From Chromatiales bacterium (GTDB lineage Bacteria; Pseudomonadota; Gammaproteobacteria; SZUA-152), in contig JALTPW010000098.1 of assembly GCA_026999335.1 (NCBI GenBank), forward strand, positions 1 to 5,787: DNA of 5,787 nucleotides, read 5' to 3'. Under the pieces are notes generated by a model. That model was not told the DNA's origin, ran no database searches, and saw only the letters and a list, made by a program, of their open reading frames with translations. The translations under genes and the position numbers were made by a program. Shown here one piece after another: positions 1-5,787 of the stretch. The first letter of the stretch is position 1, and every line of letters starts with the position of its first letter.

Positions 1-1075
1 CAGCAGAGAGACCGGACAGGATGGGGATACGGCCGTTCTCCTCGGGACCGGCCTGCACCTCCACCGGTTCCAGGTGATCGCCGCGCCGCACGATGCACCA
101 GCTCTTGCCGTTTCGTGCCGCCACGGCGGCCGCCGGTACCCAGATCACCTCTCTCGGCGTGCTGAGGTGTCTCACTTCGACCCAGGCGCCGTCCTGCAAC
201 AGACCATCGGGATTCACTGCCCGATAACGCAGCAGCCACAGCCCGCTGCCGGCATCGTAGCGTGCGGTTCCATCCAGAGGATCGGCCCGGCCCTGTTTCG
301 CCCCGATCTGCCAGCGGGTCTCACCGCCCTGCCAGGACGGCAGCTTGTCTTGCGGGATCCCGACATCCAGGTATACGATTTCCAGCGACTCCAGCTCGAG
401 TACGGGCTGACCAGCAGTTATCTGCTCGCCAAGCGCCGCCTGACGCTCAACCACCAGACCGGCAAAAGGCGCCCGCAGAATGGCCAGGGTCTGCGCCACC
501 GCCGGCAGGCCACGCCTGTCGAGCTGTACGGCGAGCTTTTTCGCCTCGGCCCGAACGTGCAGCAGATCGAGATCAGCAGCCAGCGTCTCCCACGCCATCT
601 GCGCCCTGCCCTGCGCCTGTGCCACCGCCAGCTCCCCGGCAATCAGTTCACGCCGTGTAATGGTATGTTGGGACTCGCTTTGCCGCAGGACCGTAAGCCG
701 TTTCTGCGCCAGTTTCACTTCCCGCAACGTCTGCTGCCAGGCGGCCAGATGCTGCCGCAGCCGTGGGGCATCGAACCTGAGCAAAGGGGCATCGGCTTCG
801 ACACGGGCACCGGGCTCCACCTCGACTGCGGTAATACGACCGGCGAAAGGCAGACTCAGCCCGGCCTGTTGGCGGGCACGTACCTGCGCCAGTGCGGTGT
901 CACTGGCCCGCCATTGGCCAAACTTCGCAGCGGCCGTGTGAGGCTCCACGGCGACCGCCGGCACGGACAACAGGAAAAGAAGCAACAAGGAGAATCGCCA
1001 TACCGTTTCCCGCCACGGATCCGCTTCCCGCCGACAGGATGCATCCCTTGTAGAGGTTCTGCTTTGCATCGTCAT
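1..1075 (-). CDS. Periplasmic efflux adaptor (HlyD/RND membrane-fusion protein), 3' end beyond window
   Basis: The reading frame is open from 1075 to the left edge, giving 358 residues with no stop. Adaptors of this type bridge an inner-membrane pump and a TolC-like outer-membrane channel in the periplasm. Residues 29-42 form a hydrophobic signal-peptide core ending in PAVA, with likely cleavage near residue 42. The first lipoyl half is at about 72-106 (LPFAGRITAVEVEPGARV), a helical hairpin at about 106-190, and the second lipoyl half at about 198-232 (RAPFAGLVVERQAALGEQI). Beta-barrel-like sequence follows from about 233, and the membrane-proximal part has begun (VIWVPAAAV). The short hairpin fits RND-type adaptors better than long HlyD types. 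I chose ATG at 1075 because GGGAAAG lies five bases upstream; an in-frame ATG at 1069 is the alternative. The 28-residue region before the hydrophobic core is long for a signal peptide. The family is fairly sure; the substrate (metal, drug or other) cannot be told because the pump gene is not visible. Confidence 0.88.
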   Translation of the reverse strand, partial: MTMQSRTSTRDASCRREADPWRETVWRFSLLLLFLLSVPAVAVEPHTAAAKFGQWRASDTALAQVRARQQAGLSLPFAGRITAVEVEPGARVEADAPLLRFDAPRLRQHLAAWQQTLREVKLAQKRLTVLRQSESQHTITRRELIAGELAVAQAQGRAQMAWETLAADLDLLHVRAEAKKLAVQLDRRGLPAVAQTLAILRAPFAGLVVERQAALGEQITAGQPVLELESLEIVYLDVGIPQDKLPSWQGGETRWQIGAKQGRADPLDGTARYDAGSGLWLLRYRAVNPDGLLQDGAWVEVRHLSTPREVIWVPAAAVAARNGKSWCIVRRGDHLEPVEVQAGPEENGRIPILSGLSA

Positions 1076-1078
1076 CCG

Positions 1079-1085
1079 CTTTCCC
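1079..1085 (-). promoter_or_regulatory. Ribosome binding site of the adaptor gene
   Basis: The minus strand reads GGGAAAG here, with GGGAA ending five bases before the ATG at 1075. This spacing favours the upstream ATG over the in-frame ATG at 1069, which would sit about 11 bases from the same motif. It is an imperfect Shine-Dalgarno match, so the start choice is likely but not certain. Confidence 0.5.
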
Positions 1086-1107
1086 GCTGTAAACTTTCGG
1101 TGCCTGG

Positions 1108-1136
1108 TCCATACAGTGCCACGGAAGCTGGATCAA
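1108..1136 (-). promoter_or_regulatory. Candidate sigma-70-like promoter for the adaptor gene
   Basis: On the minus strand TTGATC (1136-1131) and TATGGA (1113-1108) are separated by 17 bases. They match TTGACA at four positions and TATAAT at three. A start of transcription near 1101 would leave a leader of about 26 bases before the ATG at 1075. The -35 element lies inside one arm of the inverted repeat at 1127-1155, which would suit control by a DNA-binding protein. The match is weak, so this is only a candidate. Confidence 0.28.
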
Positions 1137-1155
1137 GACAAAGGAGAGATCCAGC
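1127..1155. repeat. Perfect 8-bp inverted repeat upstream of the adaptor gene
   Basis: GCTGGATC at 1127-1134 is followed after 13 bases by its exact reverse complement GATCCAGC at 1148-1155. A third copy of GCTGGATC lies at 1189-1196. The right arm, as read on the minus strand, overlaps the candidate -35 element of the adaptor promoter. No T-run follows either arm, so it does not look like an intrinsic terminator. An operator for a dimeric regulator or an mRNA hairpin are both possible; the sequence does not decide between them. Confidence 0.5.
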
Positions 1156-1176
1156 CCCGATATCACCGCGCTCAGG

Positions 1177-1190
1177 GCAGGTGTACCTGC
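1177..1190. repeat. Perfect 14-bp palindrome (6-2-6), possible operator
   Basis: GCAGGT at 1177-1182, the two bases GT, then ACCTGC at 1185-1190 form an uninterrupted dyad. The two-base centre is too tight for a stable RNA hairpin, so a protein-binding site is the more natural reading. Its right end runs into the third copy of GCTGGATC at 1189-1196. No particular regulator family is recognised. Confidence 0.35.
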
Positions 1191-1214
1191 TGGATCGAGG
1201 CATAGTCGCCTCAC

Positions 1215-1232
1215 TGATACCAGTTTATATCA
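1215..1232. repeat. Dyad TGATA-N8-TATCA, possible operator
   Basis: TGATA at 1215-1219 and TATCA at 1228-1232 form a dyad with an 8-base centre. An overlapping imperfect palindrome, ACTGATACCAGT, covers 1213-1224 with ten of twelve bases symmetric. It sits in the AT-rich middle of the divergent region, where a regulator could act on either gene. Short arms mean chance cannot be ruled out. Confidence 0.22.
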
Positions 1233-1330
1233 ACCTGGCCGATACGCCGGTTTACCATTCGGCAAGTTTCACCACTCACCCGTCGAAGATTGCATATCAT
1301 TAAGTAGTTACTGCACGAAAATATCGACCC

Positions 1331-1335
1331 GGAGG
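1331..1335 (+). promoter_or_regulatory. Ribosome binding site of the P-type ATPase gene
   Basis: GGAGG, a strong Shine-Dalgarno core, ends four bases before the ATG at 1340. The spacing is slightly short but workable. It fixes the start of the ATPase, and the N-terminal cation-ATPase domain begins a few residues after that methionine. Confidence 0.8.
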
Positions 1336-1339
1336 CACG

Positions 1340-4039
1340 ATGCCGACGATTGTCCCCACCCCATGGCATGCGATGACGGCCGCTGAAGTGGTGGCTGCGC
1401 TCGACGCACGGCCCGACACCGGCTTGAGCGGCCAGGACGTCCAGAGGCGGCAGCAGGAGTTTGGCCGTAATACACTGCGCTCGACACGCAGGACACCGTG
1501 GTACGCGGTGCTGGCGCGGCAGTTCGTGGACGTGCTGATCGGCATCCTGCTGATTGCCGCCGCCATCGCCTTCACCATCGGCGCGGTGGGCGACGCCGTT
1601 ACCATCCTTGCCATCGTGCTGCTCAACGGCATCCTCGGTTTCGTTCAGGAATGGAAGGCGGAGCAGGCACTGACCGCCCTGCAGAGCATGTTGGCACCCC
1701 GCTGCAAGGTGATCCGCGACGGTCACGAGCAGGAGATCGATGCCCGTGAGCTGGTGCCCGGCGACCTGGTGCTGCTGGAGACCGGCAACCGCGTGCCAGC
1801 CGACTTGCGCCTGCTGGAGGCCATCAATCTCAAGGTGGATGAATCGGCGCTGACCGGCGAGTCCGTGCCGGCGCTGAAGGACACTGTACCAGTCACGACA
1901 GATACCCCTCTCGCAGCGCGTCACGACATCGCCTGGATGGGTACCGCAGTGACCAACGGCCGCGGCCGCGGCGTGGTGGTGGCCACAGGCATGGGTACCG
2001 AGTTCGGCCGCATCGCCCACCTCACCCAGACCGTGGGCGGGGAACGCACCCCCCTGCAGCACAAACTGGCGACCCTGGGCCGGCAGCTGGGCATCTACTC
2101 CGTGGCCATCGCCGTGCTGGTGGCCGTGGCCGGGTGGTTGCTGGGCAAGCCGCTGCTGGAGATGTTCCTCACCGGCGTATCCCTGGCCGTGGCGGTGGTA
2201 CCCGAAGGGCTGCCGGCGGTGGTCACCATCGCCCTGGCCCTTGGGGTGCGTGCCATGGTGCGCCGCCGCGTCCTGCTCAGACGCCTCCAGGCGGCCGAGA
2301 CCCTGGGCGCAGCGACGGTGATCTGTACCGACAAGACCGGCACCCTGACTCGCAACGAGATGACCGTGCGCAGGATCTGGTTGCCCGCGGGCGAGGTCCA
2401 AGTCACCGGCGTCGGTTACGACCCGGCAGGCCACTTCGAGGTGGAGGGGGAGAGGATCGACCACCGCCAGCGCCCCGATCTACTGGCCCTGCTGGAGACG
2501 GGCCTGCTGTGCAACCACGCACATCTGGAGAAGGATGAGCAAGGCTGGCACCAGCTCGGCGAGCCCACCGAGGCGGCACTGGTGGTGGCCGCCCGCAAGG
2601 CCTCGCTGAATCCGCAGGTTAAAACACGCATGGTTAGCGAATTCTCATTCAATTCCATGCGCAAACGGATGACTGTCATAGAAAAAACAGACAAGGGGCT
2701 GCTCGCCCACGTGAAGGGCGCGCCGGAGGTGATCCTCGCACGTTGCACACGTATCGTCGACGGCGACCGTGAGCGCCCCCTGCTGGAGGCCGACCGCACG
2801 GCGGCCACCGAGGCCTGCACCCGCATGGCCGAGGAGGGCCTGCGCACCCTGGCCCTGGCCCGTCGCCGGCTACCGGCAGACATCTCTTTCGATGCCGATG
2901 CGGTGGAGCGGGAGCTGACCCTACTCGGCGTGGTAGGCATCATCGATCCACCACGTCCGGAGGTGCCGCAGGCCATCCGCATCGCCCACCAAGCCGGTAT
3001 CCGCACCCTCCTGATCACCGGCGACGCCAGCGCCACTGCGCTGGCCATCGCCCGGCGCATCGGCCTGCCGGTGGAGCGGACCCTGACCGGCAACGACCTG
3101 AAGAACCTGGACGATGAAGCTCTGCTCGCCATCCTGCGCGACAGGGACGTACTGTTTGCGCGTACCACGCCGGAGAACAAACTGCGCATCGTCGGCCTGC
3201 TGCAACGACTGGGTCACGTGGTGGGCATGACCGGCGACGGCGTCAACGACGCCCCGGCGCTGAAGAAGGCCGACATCGGCATCGCCATGGGCAAGCGCGG
3301 CACCGACGTGGCCAAGGGCGCGGCGGACATGATCCTCACCGACGACAACTTCGCCTCCATCATCGGCGCCGTCGAAGAGGGCCGTCGCCAGTACGACAAC
3401 ATCCAGAAGTTCGTGCGCTACCTGCTCTCATCCAACACCGGCGAAGTGTTGGCCATCCTGGTCAACATCCTGCTCGGCGGGCCCCTGATCCTGCTACCAG
3501 TGCAGATCCTGTGGATGAACCTGGTCACCGACGGCATGACCGCTGTCGCCCTGGGCATGGAACCAGCAGAAAAGGGCATCATGCAGCGCCCACCCCGTGC
3601 CGCCCGCGAGCCTATCCTCGACCGTAGCGGCATCCTCACGATCGCCCTGCTGGGCAGCTATATCGGTCTCGCCACCCTGTGGCTGTTCCACCACTACATC
3701 CGCGAGGGAAGCGAGGCGGAGATCCTGCTCGCCCAGACCGTGGCCTTCACCGGTATCATCGTGCTGGAGAAGATGAACGTGTTCAACTACCGCGCCCTGC
3801 GCGAGCCGCTGCCGGCGGTGGGTTTCTTCCGCAATCCTTGGCTTCTGCTGGCCCTGGGCGTGACCATCGGCCTGCAGGTATGCGCGGTGTATGTGCCCTT
3901 CCTGCAGGATGCACTGCACACCGTCCCACTTGGGTGGGCAGACTGGGGCATCATCTTCGCGCTCGCCCTGCCGGTACTACTGGTCGGCGAACTTTGGAAG
4001 TGGTCCCGGAGAAGGATGGCCCGAATTGACACTTTTTGA
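1340..4039 (+). CDS. Cation-translocating P-type ATPase, P2A (SERCA/PMR1-like) calcium-pump group
   Basis: This complete 899-residue inner-membrane pump probably exports a divalent cation, most likely Ca2+, using ATP. In order it has an N-terminal cation-ATPase domain (about 8-70), M1-M2 (about 60-101), the actuator domain with TGES at 172-175, M3-M4 (about 250-300) with PEGL at 288-291, and the phosphorylation motif DKTGTLT at 331-337 (phospho-Asp 331). The nucleotide domain carries KGAPE at 459-463, followed by TGD at 560-562, GDGVND at 632-637, and M5-M10 (about 693-885). Residues matching the SERCA calcium ligands are present: E289 in M4, N699 and E702 in M5, N727, T730 and D731 in M6, and E810 in M8. 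There is no N-terminal heavy-metal domain and no CPC motif, which argues against a P1B metal exporter. Length is normal for bacterial P2A pumps. Na+ or Mn2+ transport remains possible. The next gene begins within its last codons. Confidence 0.95.
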   Translation: MPTIVPTPWHAMTAAEVVAALDARPDTGLSGQDVQRRQQEFGRNTLRSTRRTPWYAVLARQFVDVLIGILLIAAAIAFTIGAVGDAVTILAIVLLNGILGFVQEWKAEQALTALQSMLAPRCKVIRDGHEQEIDARELVPGDLVLLETGNRVPADLRLLEAINLKVDESALTGESVPALKDTVPVTTDTPLAARHDIAWMGTAVTNGRGRGVVVATGMGTEFGRIAHLTQTVGGERTPLQHKLATLGRQLGIYSVAIAVLVAVAGWLLGKPLLEMFLTGVSLAVAVVPEGLPAVVTIALALGVRAMVRRRVLLRRLQAAETLGAATVICTDKTGTLTRNEMTVRRIWLPAGEVQVTGVGYDPAGHFEVEGERIDHRQRPDLLALLETGLLCNHAHLEKDEQGWHQLGEPTEAALVVAARKASLNPQVKTRMVSEFSFNSMRKRMTVIEKTDKGLLAHVKGAPEVILARCTRIVDGDRERPLLEADRTAATEACTRMAEEGLRTLALARRRLPADISFDADAVERELTLLGVVGIIDPPRPEVPQAIRIAHQAGIRTLLITGDASATALAIARRIGLPVERTLTGNDLKNLDDEALLAILRDRDVLFARTTPENKLRIVGLLQRLGHVVGMTGDGVNDAPALKKADIGIAMGKRGTDVAKGAADMILTDDNFASIIGAVEEGRRQYDNIQKFVRYLLSSNTGEVLAILVNILLGGPLILLPVQILWMNLVTDGMTAVALGMEPAEKGIMQRPPRAAREPILDRSGILTIALLGSYIGLATLWLFHHYIREGSEAEILLAQTVAFTGIIVLEKMNVFNYRALREPLPAVGFFRNPWLLLALGVTIGLQVCAVYVPFLQDALHTVPLGWADWGIIFALALPVLLVGELWKWSRRRMARIDTF
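4008..4016 (+). promoter_or_regulatory. Ribosome binding site supporting a TTG start of the DedA-PAP2 gene
   Basis: GGAGAAGGA lies inside the end of the ATPase gene and ends nine bases before the TTG at 4026. No ATG occurs in the DedA frame before residue 141, and the only other early choices are GTG at 4053 and TTG at 4056, which lack a comparable motif. This site therefore decides the start. Confidence 0.6.
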
Positions 4040-5787
4040 ACAGGTCAGTCAGGTGTTGCTGCCGTCGCTGGAACACTTCAGCTACCTTGGCTACTGGGTG
4101 GCCTTTTTCGCCGCCTTTCTGGAGACGGCGCTGATTGTGGGTCTGCTCCTGCCAGGCTCCACGCTGATTCTGTTGCTCGGAGCATTCGCCGCCGCGGGCT
4201 ATCTCGACTTCGGTGATCTGATCTGGTTTGCCGCAGTGGGCGCCATACTGGGAGATAATCTAAACTTTTGGCTCGGCCAGCATTTCGGACAACGCTGGCT
4301 CCGATCGGGCAATCGCTTCATCAGCCAGGATGGCTATGTTCGCGCTCACCGGTTTTTCGAGGAGCACGGGGCTCGCAGTGTATTTCTCGGCCGCTTCGTG
4401 CCTACTCTGAAGGAGCTGATCCCTTTCGTGGCCGGCTCACTCAATATGCGCCGCCGCAGCTTCATGTTCTGGAATATCCTTGGGGCCTTTGGCTGGGCAG
4501 TGCAGTGGCTGGGAGCTGGCTATCTGTTTGCCCGTTCCCTCAGTCTCGCCCAACTCTGGTTGACTCGCACCGGCCTCTTGATCGCATTCCTTCTGCTGTT
4601 CTCCTTGCTGCTGTTGTGGCTCAAGCACCTGCTCCTGCGACATGGCCAGTCCTGCCTTCGCCTTGTTGTCTCGCTCTGGCACTCGATAAAAACCGCCATT
4701 GCTACCAATCCGGAAATCATCGAGCTGGTAAAACGCCACCCACGCTTGTTCACCTTTCTCTCCGCCCGCCTGGATCGACGCTGCTTCTCCGGCCTGCCAT
4801 TGACATTCGCGGTGATCGCTTTCACGTATGCGCTGGGATTGTTTGGCGGAATTGTCGAGGACCTGCTGGCAAAGGACCCCATTGTCGCAATCGACCACAG
4901 TCTGGCACAGATGATCGCGGTTCTGCGCACACCGGCCGTGATACAGGGGGCCATCTGGGTCACGGAACTAGGCGTATGGCAGATTGTATTGTCAGTCGTG
5001 CTCCTCATCTCTCTGACACTGCTGTATTGCCGCCGAGGCTGGATGCTAGCGGGTTTACTCGTCTCCGTCAGCGGCGGCGTCCTGTTTACGCTGCTGGGCA
5101 AACTGGCCTTCCATCGCCCCCGTCCGCTTGAGGCGGTGTTGGTCGAACACTCCTACGCCTTTCCCAGTGGCCATGCCGCCATCGCGGTTGCACTGTATGG
5201 ATTCTTCGGCTACCTGTTGATCCGGCAGTCCACAAGCTGGCGGAGTCGTGTCAATCTCCTCTTCGCCACGATAATCATCGTGTTGCTCATTGGGCTTAGC
5301 CGTCTGGTTCTTGGCGTGCACTATCTGAGTGATGTTCTGGGTGGATACCTGGTCGGCGCCATGTGGTTGATTGTGGGTGTTAGTGTGAACGAGTGGCTCA
5401 TAAGCAGCGCCAAGCTCTCCCAGGAAAACATGATGGGCAAGAGATGCCGAAGAGCAGTCATCATTTTTTCCATTACCGCTTTGGCCGGATACGTGGCCTT
5501 TGCAGCAACATATCATCCCCGTTTCGTCACACCCAGGACCGTCGCTATACAATCCGTTTCCGGTGATCCAGTAGCTTATCTGAAACAGCACCTCCCGGTT
5601 TTCACGCAGAGCGCACTGGGGAAAGATCTGATTCCGCTTTCCCTTGCTTTTGTGGCGAGAGATGAAGGTTGTCTGAAGCGCGCTTTTCTCGCGGCAGGCT
5701 GGCAGCCACGGCCAGTATTGTCGCTGGCACGACTACCCGAGATACTGCAAGGTAAGGGACGTCCTGAAGATCTTCCCTTGCCGCCGC
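4026..5787 (+). CDS. DedA (VTT) - PAP2 phosphatase fusion with LssY-like C-terminal domain, 3' end beyond window
   Basis: From TTG 4026 the frame runs 587 codons to the right edge without a stop. The DedA domain covers about 10-170 (E33, LPGS at 42-45, GDNLNFWLG at 76-84, GRFVPTLKELIPFVAG at 122-137). A helix at about 183-203 and a linker ending in FSGLPLT (254-260) follow. The PAP2 domain (about 260-455) has all three motifs: K359-x6-R366-P367, P380-S-G-H383, and S425-R426-x5-H432-x3-D436. After a last membrane helix (about 477-494) the tail from about 505 resembles the LssY C-terminal domain (FLAAGWQPRP near 554-563), a weaker call. DedA members can flip undecaprenyl phosphate and PAP2 enzymes dephosphorylate lipid pyrophosphates, so a role in lipid-carrier or phospholipid turnover at the inner membrane is inferred. 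The start overlaps the ATPase by 14 bp, suggesting one operon and coupled translation. GC content falls towards the 3' end. Confidence 0.9.
   Translation, partial: MTLFEQVSQVLLPSLEHFSYLGYWVAFFAAFLETALIVGLLLPGSTLILLLGAFAAAGYLDFGDLIWFAAVGAILGDNLNFWLGQHFGQRWLRSGNRFISQDGYVRAHRFFEEHGARSVFLGRFVPTLKELIPFVAGSLNMRRRSFMFWNILGAFGWAVQWLGAGYLFARSLSLAQLWLTRTGLLIAFLLLFSLLLLWLKHLLLRHGQSCLRLVVSLWHSIKTAIATNPEIIELVKRHPRLFTFLSARLDRRCFSGLPLTFAVIAFTYALGLFGGIVEDLLAKDPIVAIDHSLAQMIAVLRTPAVIQGAIWVTELGVWQIVLSVVLLISLTLLYCRRGWMLAGLLVSVSGGVLFTLLGKLAFHRPRPLEAVLVEHSYAFPSGHAAIAVALYGFFGYLLIRQSTSWRSRVNLLFATIIIVLLIGLSRLVLGVHYLSDVLGGYLVGAMWLIVGVSVNEWLISSAKLSQENMMGKRCRRAVIIFSITALAGYVAFAATYHPRFVTPRTVAIQSVSGDPVAYLKQHLPVFTQSALGKDLIPLSLAFVARDEGCLKRAFLAAGWQPRPVLSLARLPEILQGKGRPEDLPLPP

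Larger units (their letters stand above)
1076..1339. other. Divergent intergenic region between the adaptor and the P-type ATPase genes
   Basis: These 264 bases separate two genes that point away from each other, so promoters for both strands are expected here. It is more AT-rich than the flanking genes, most clearly from about 1210 to 1325. I see a weak sigma-70-like pair for the adaptor, an inverted repeat and two palindromes (listed separately). On the plus strand the best -10-like hexamer is TATCAT at 1295-1300, but there is no acceptable -35 element 16-18 bases upstream, so I do not call a promoter for the ATPase. No small gene with a convincing ribosome site is visible. Confidence 0.7.

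Noticed and set aside
1127..1155. Inverted repeat as a rho-independent terminator
   Set aside because: No run of T follows either arm and it lies between diverging genes, where no transcript is expected to end.
900..1214. Possible small minus-strand gene across the adaptor start
   Set aside because: The frame shares the adaptor's 5' end in another phase and only mimics a hydrophobic stretch. The adaptor frame explains this DNA better.
1295..1300. TATCAT as the -10 box of the ATPase promoter
   Set aside because: It matches five of six bases, but the bases 16-19 upstream (around CCACTC) do not resemble a -35 box and no extended -10 TG is in place.
74..1303. Long plus-strand open frame (409 codons) opposite the adaptor gene
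   Set aside because: The minus-strand frame has clear adaptor domains and a signal peptide, while this frame reads as Pro/Arg/Gln-rich low-information protein without a ribosome site or recognisable motif. It is an antisense shadow caused by high GC.
1211..2464. Minus-strand open frame (417 codons) opposite the first half of the ATPase
   Set aside because: The His/Gln/Gly-rich composition and full overlap with conserved ATPase motifs on the other strand mark it as a shadow.
2416..3189. Minus-strand open frame (257 codons) inside the ATPase gene
   Set aside because: It is Ser/Arg-rich with no domain signature and lies opposite the nucleotide-binding and phosphorylation domains, so it is not a gene.
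4268..5131. Plus-strand open frame (287 codons) within the DedA-PAP2 gene
   Set aside because: It is in a different frame from the one carrying all the DedA and PAP2 motifs, and it is Pro/Arg-rich with no ribosome site.
5055..5591. Minus-strand open frame (178 codons) at the right end
   Set aside because: It lies opposite the PAP2 catalytic motifs and shows no family features.

Overview
The window looks like chromosomal DNA of a GC-rich proteobacterium, probably a gammaproteobacterium. The reasons are a periplasmic efflux adaptor of the kind found in two-membrane cells, Shine-Dalgarno-led genes, high GC (about 70% in parts of the central gene), and gene families common in that group. No species can be named from this sequence. 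There are three protein genes, two of them cut by the window edges. I see no tRNA, rRNA, CRISPR array, transposase or insertion sequence.

Layout: (1) Positions 1-1075, minus strand, hold the N-terminal 358 residues of a membrane-fusion (HlyD/RND-type) adaptor. Its 3' end and any pump gene lie off the left edge. (2) Positions 1076-1339 are a divergent intergenic region of 264 bp. It holds a candidate minus-strand promoter, an 8-bp inverted repeat whose arm occurs a third time nearby, and two further palindromes. (3) Positions 1340-4039, plus strand, encode a complete 899-residue P-type ATPase of the P2A (SERCA/PMR1-like) calcium-transporting group, with all catalytic motifs and the charged and polar ligands of both SERCA calcium sites. 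(4) Positions 4026 to the right edge, plus strand, encode a multi-domain membrane protein in a frame left open by the window edge. Its order is a DedA (SNARE-associated/VTT) domain, a linker, a PAP2 phosphatase domain with all three signature motifs, and the start of an LssY-like C-terminal domain. It probably starts at a TTG codon inside the end of the ATPase gene, giving a 14-bp overlap.

How the genes may work together: the ATPase and the DedA-PAP2 protein form a tight transcriptional unit, so the overlap suggests coupled translation. Some DedA proteins return undecaprenyl phosphate across the inner membrane, and PAP2 enzymes such as PgpB and BcrC dephosphorylate undecaprenyl pyrophosphate on the outer face. 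The fusion could therefore join two consecutive steps of lipid-carrier recycling in one chain, next to a cation pump. This is inference. The divergent efflux adaptor suggests an envelope- or ion-stress neighbourhood, but shared control with the pump operon is not shown.
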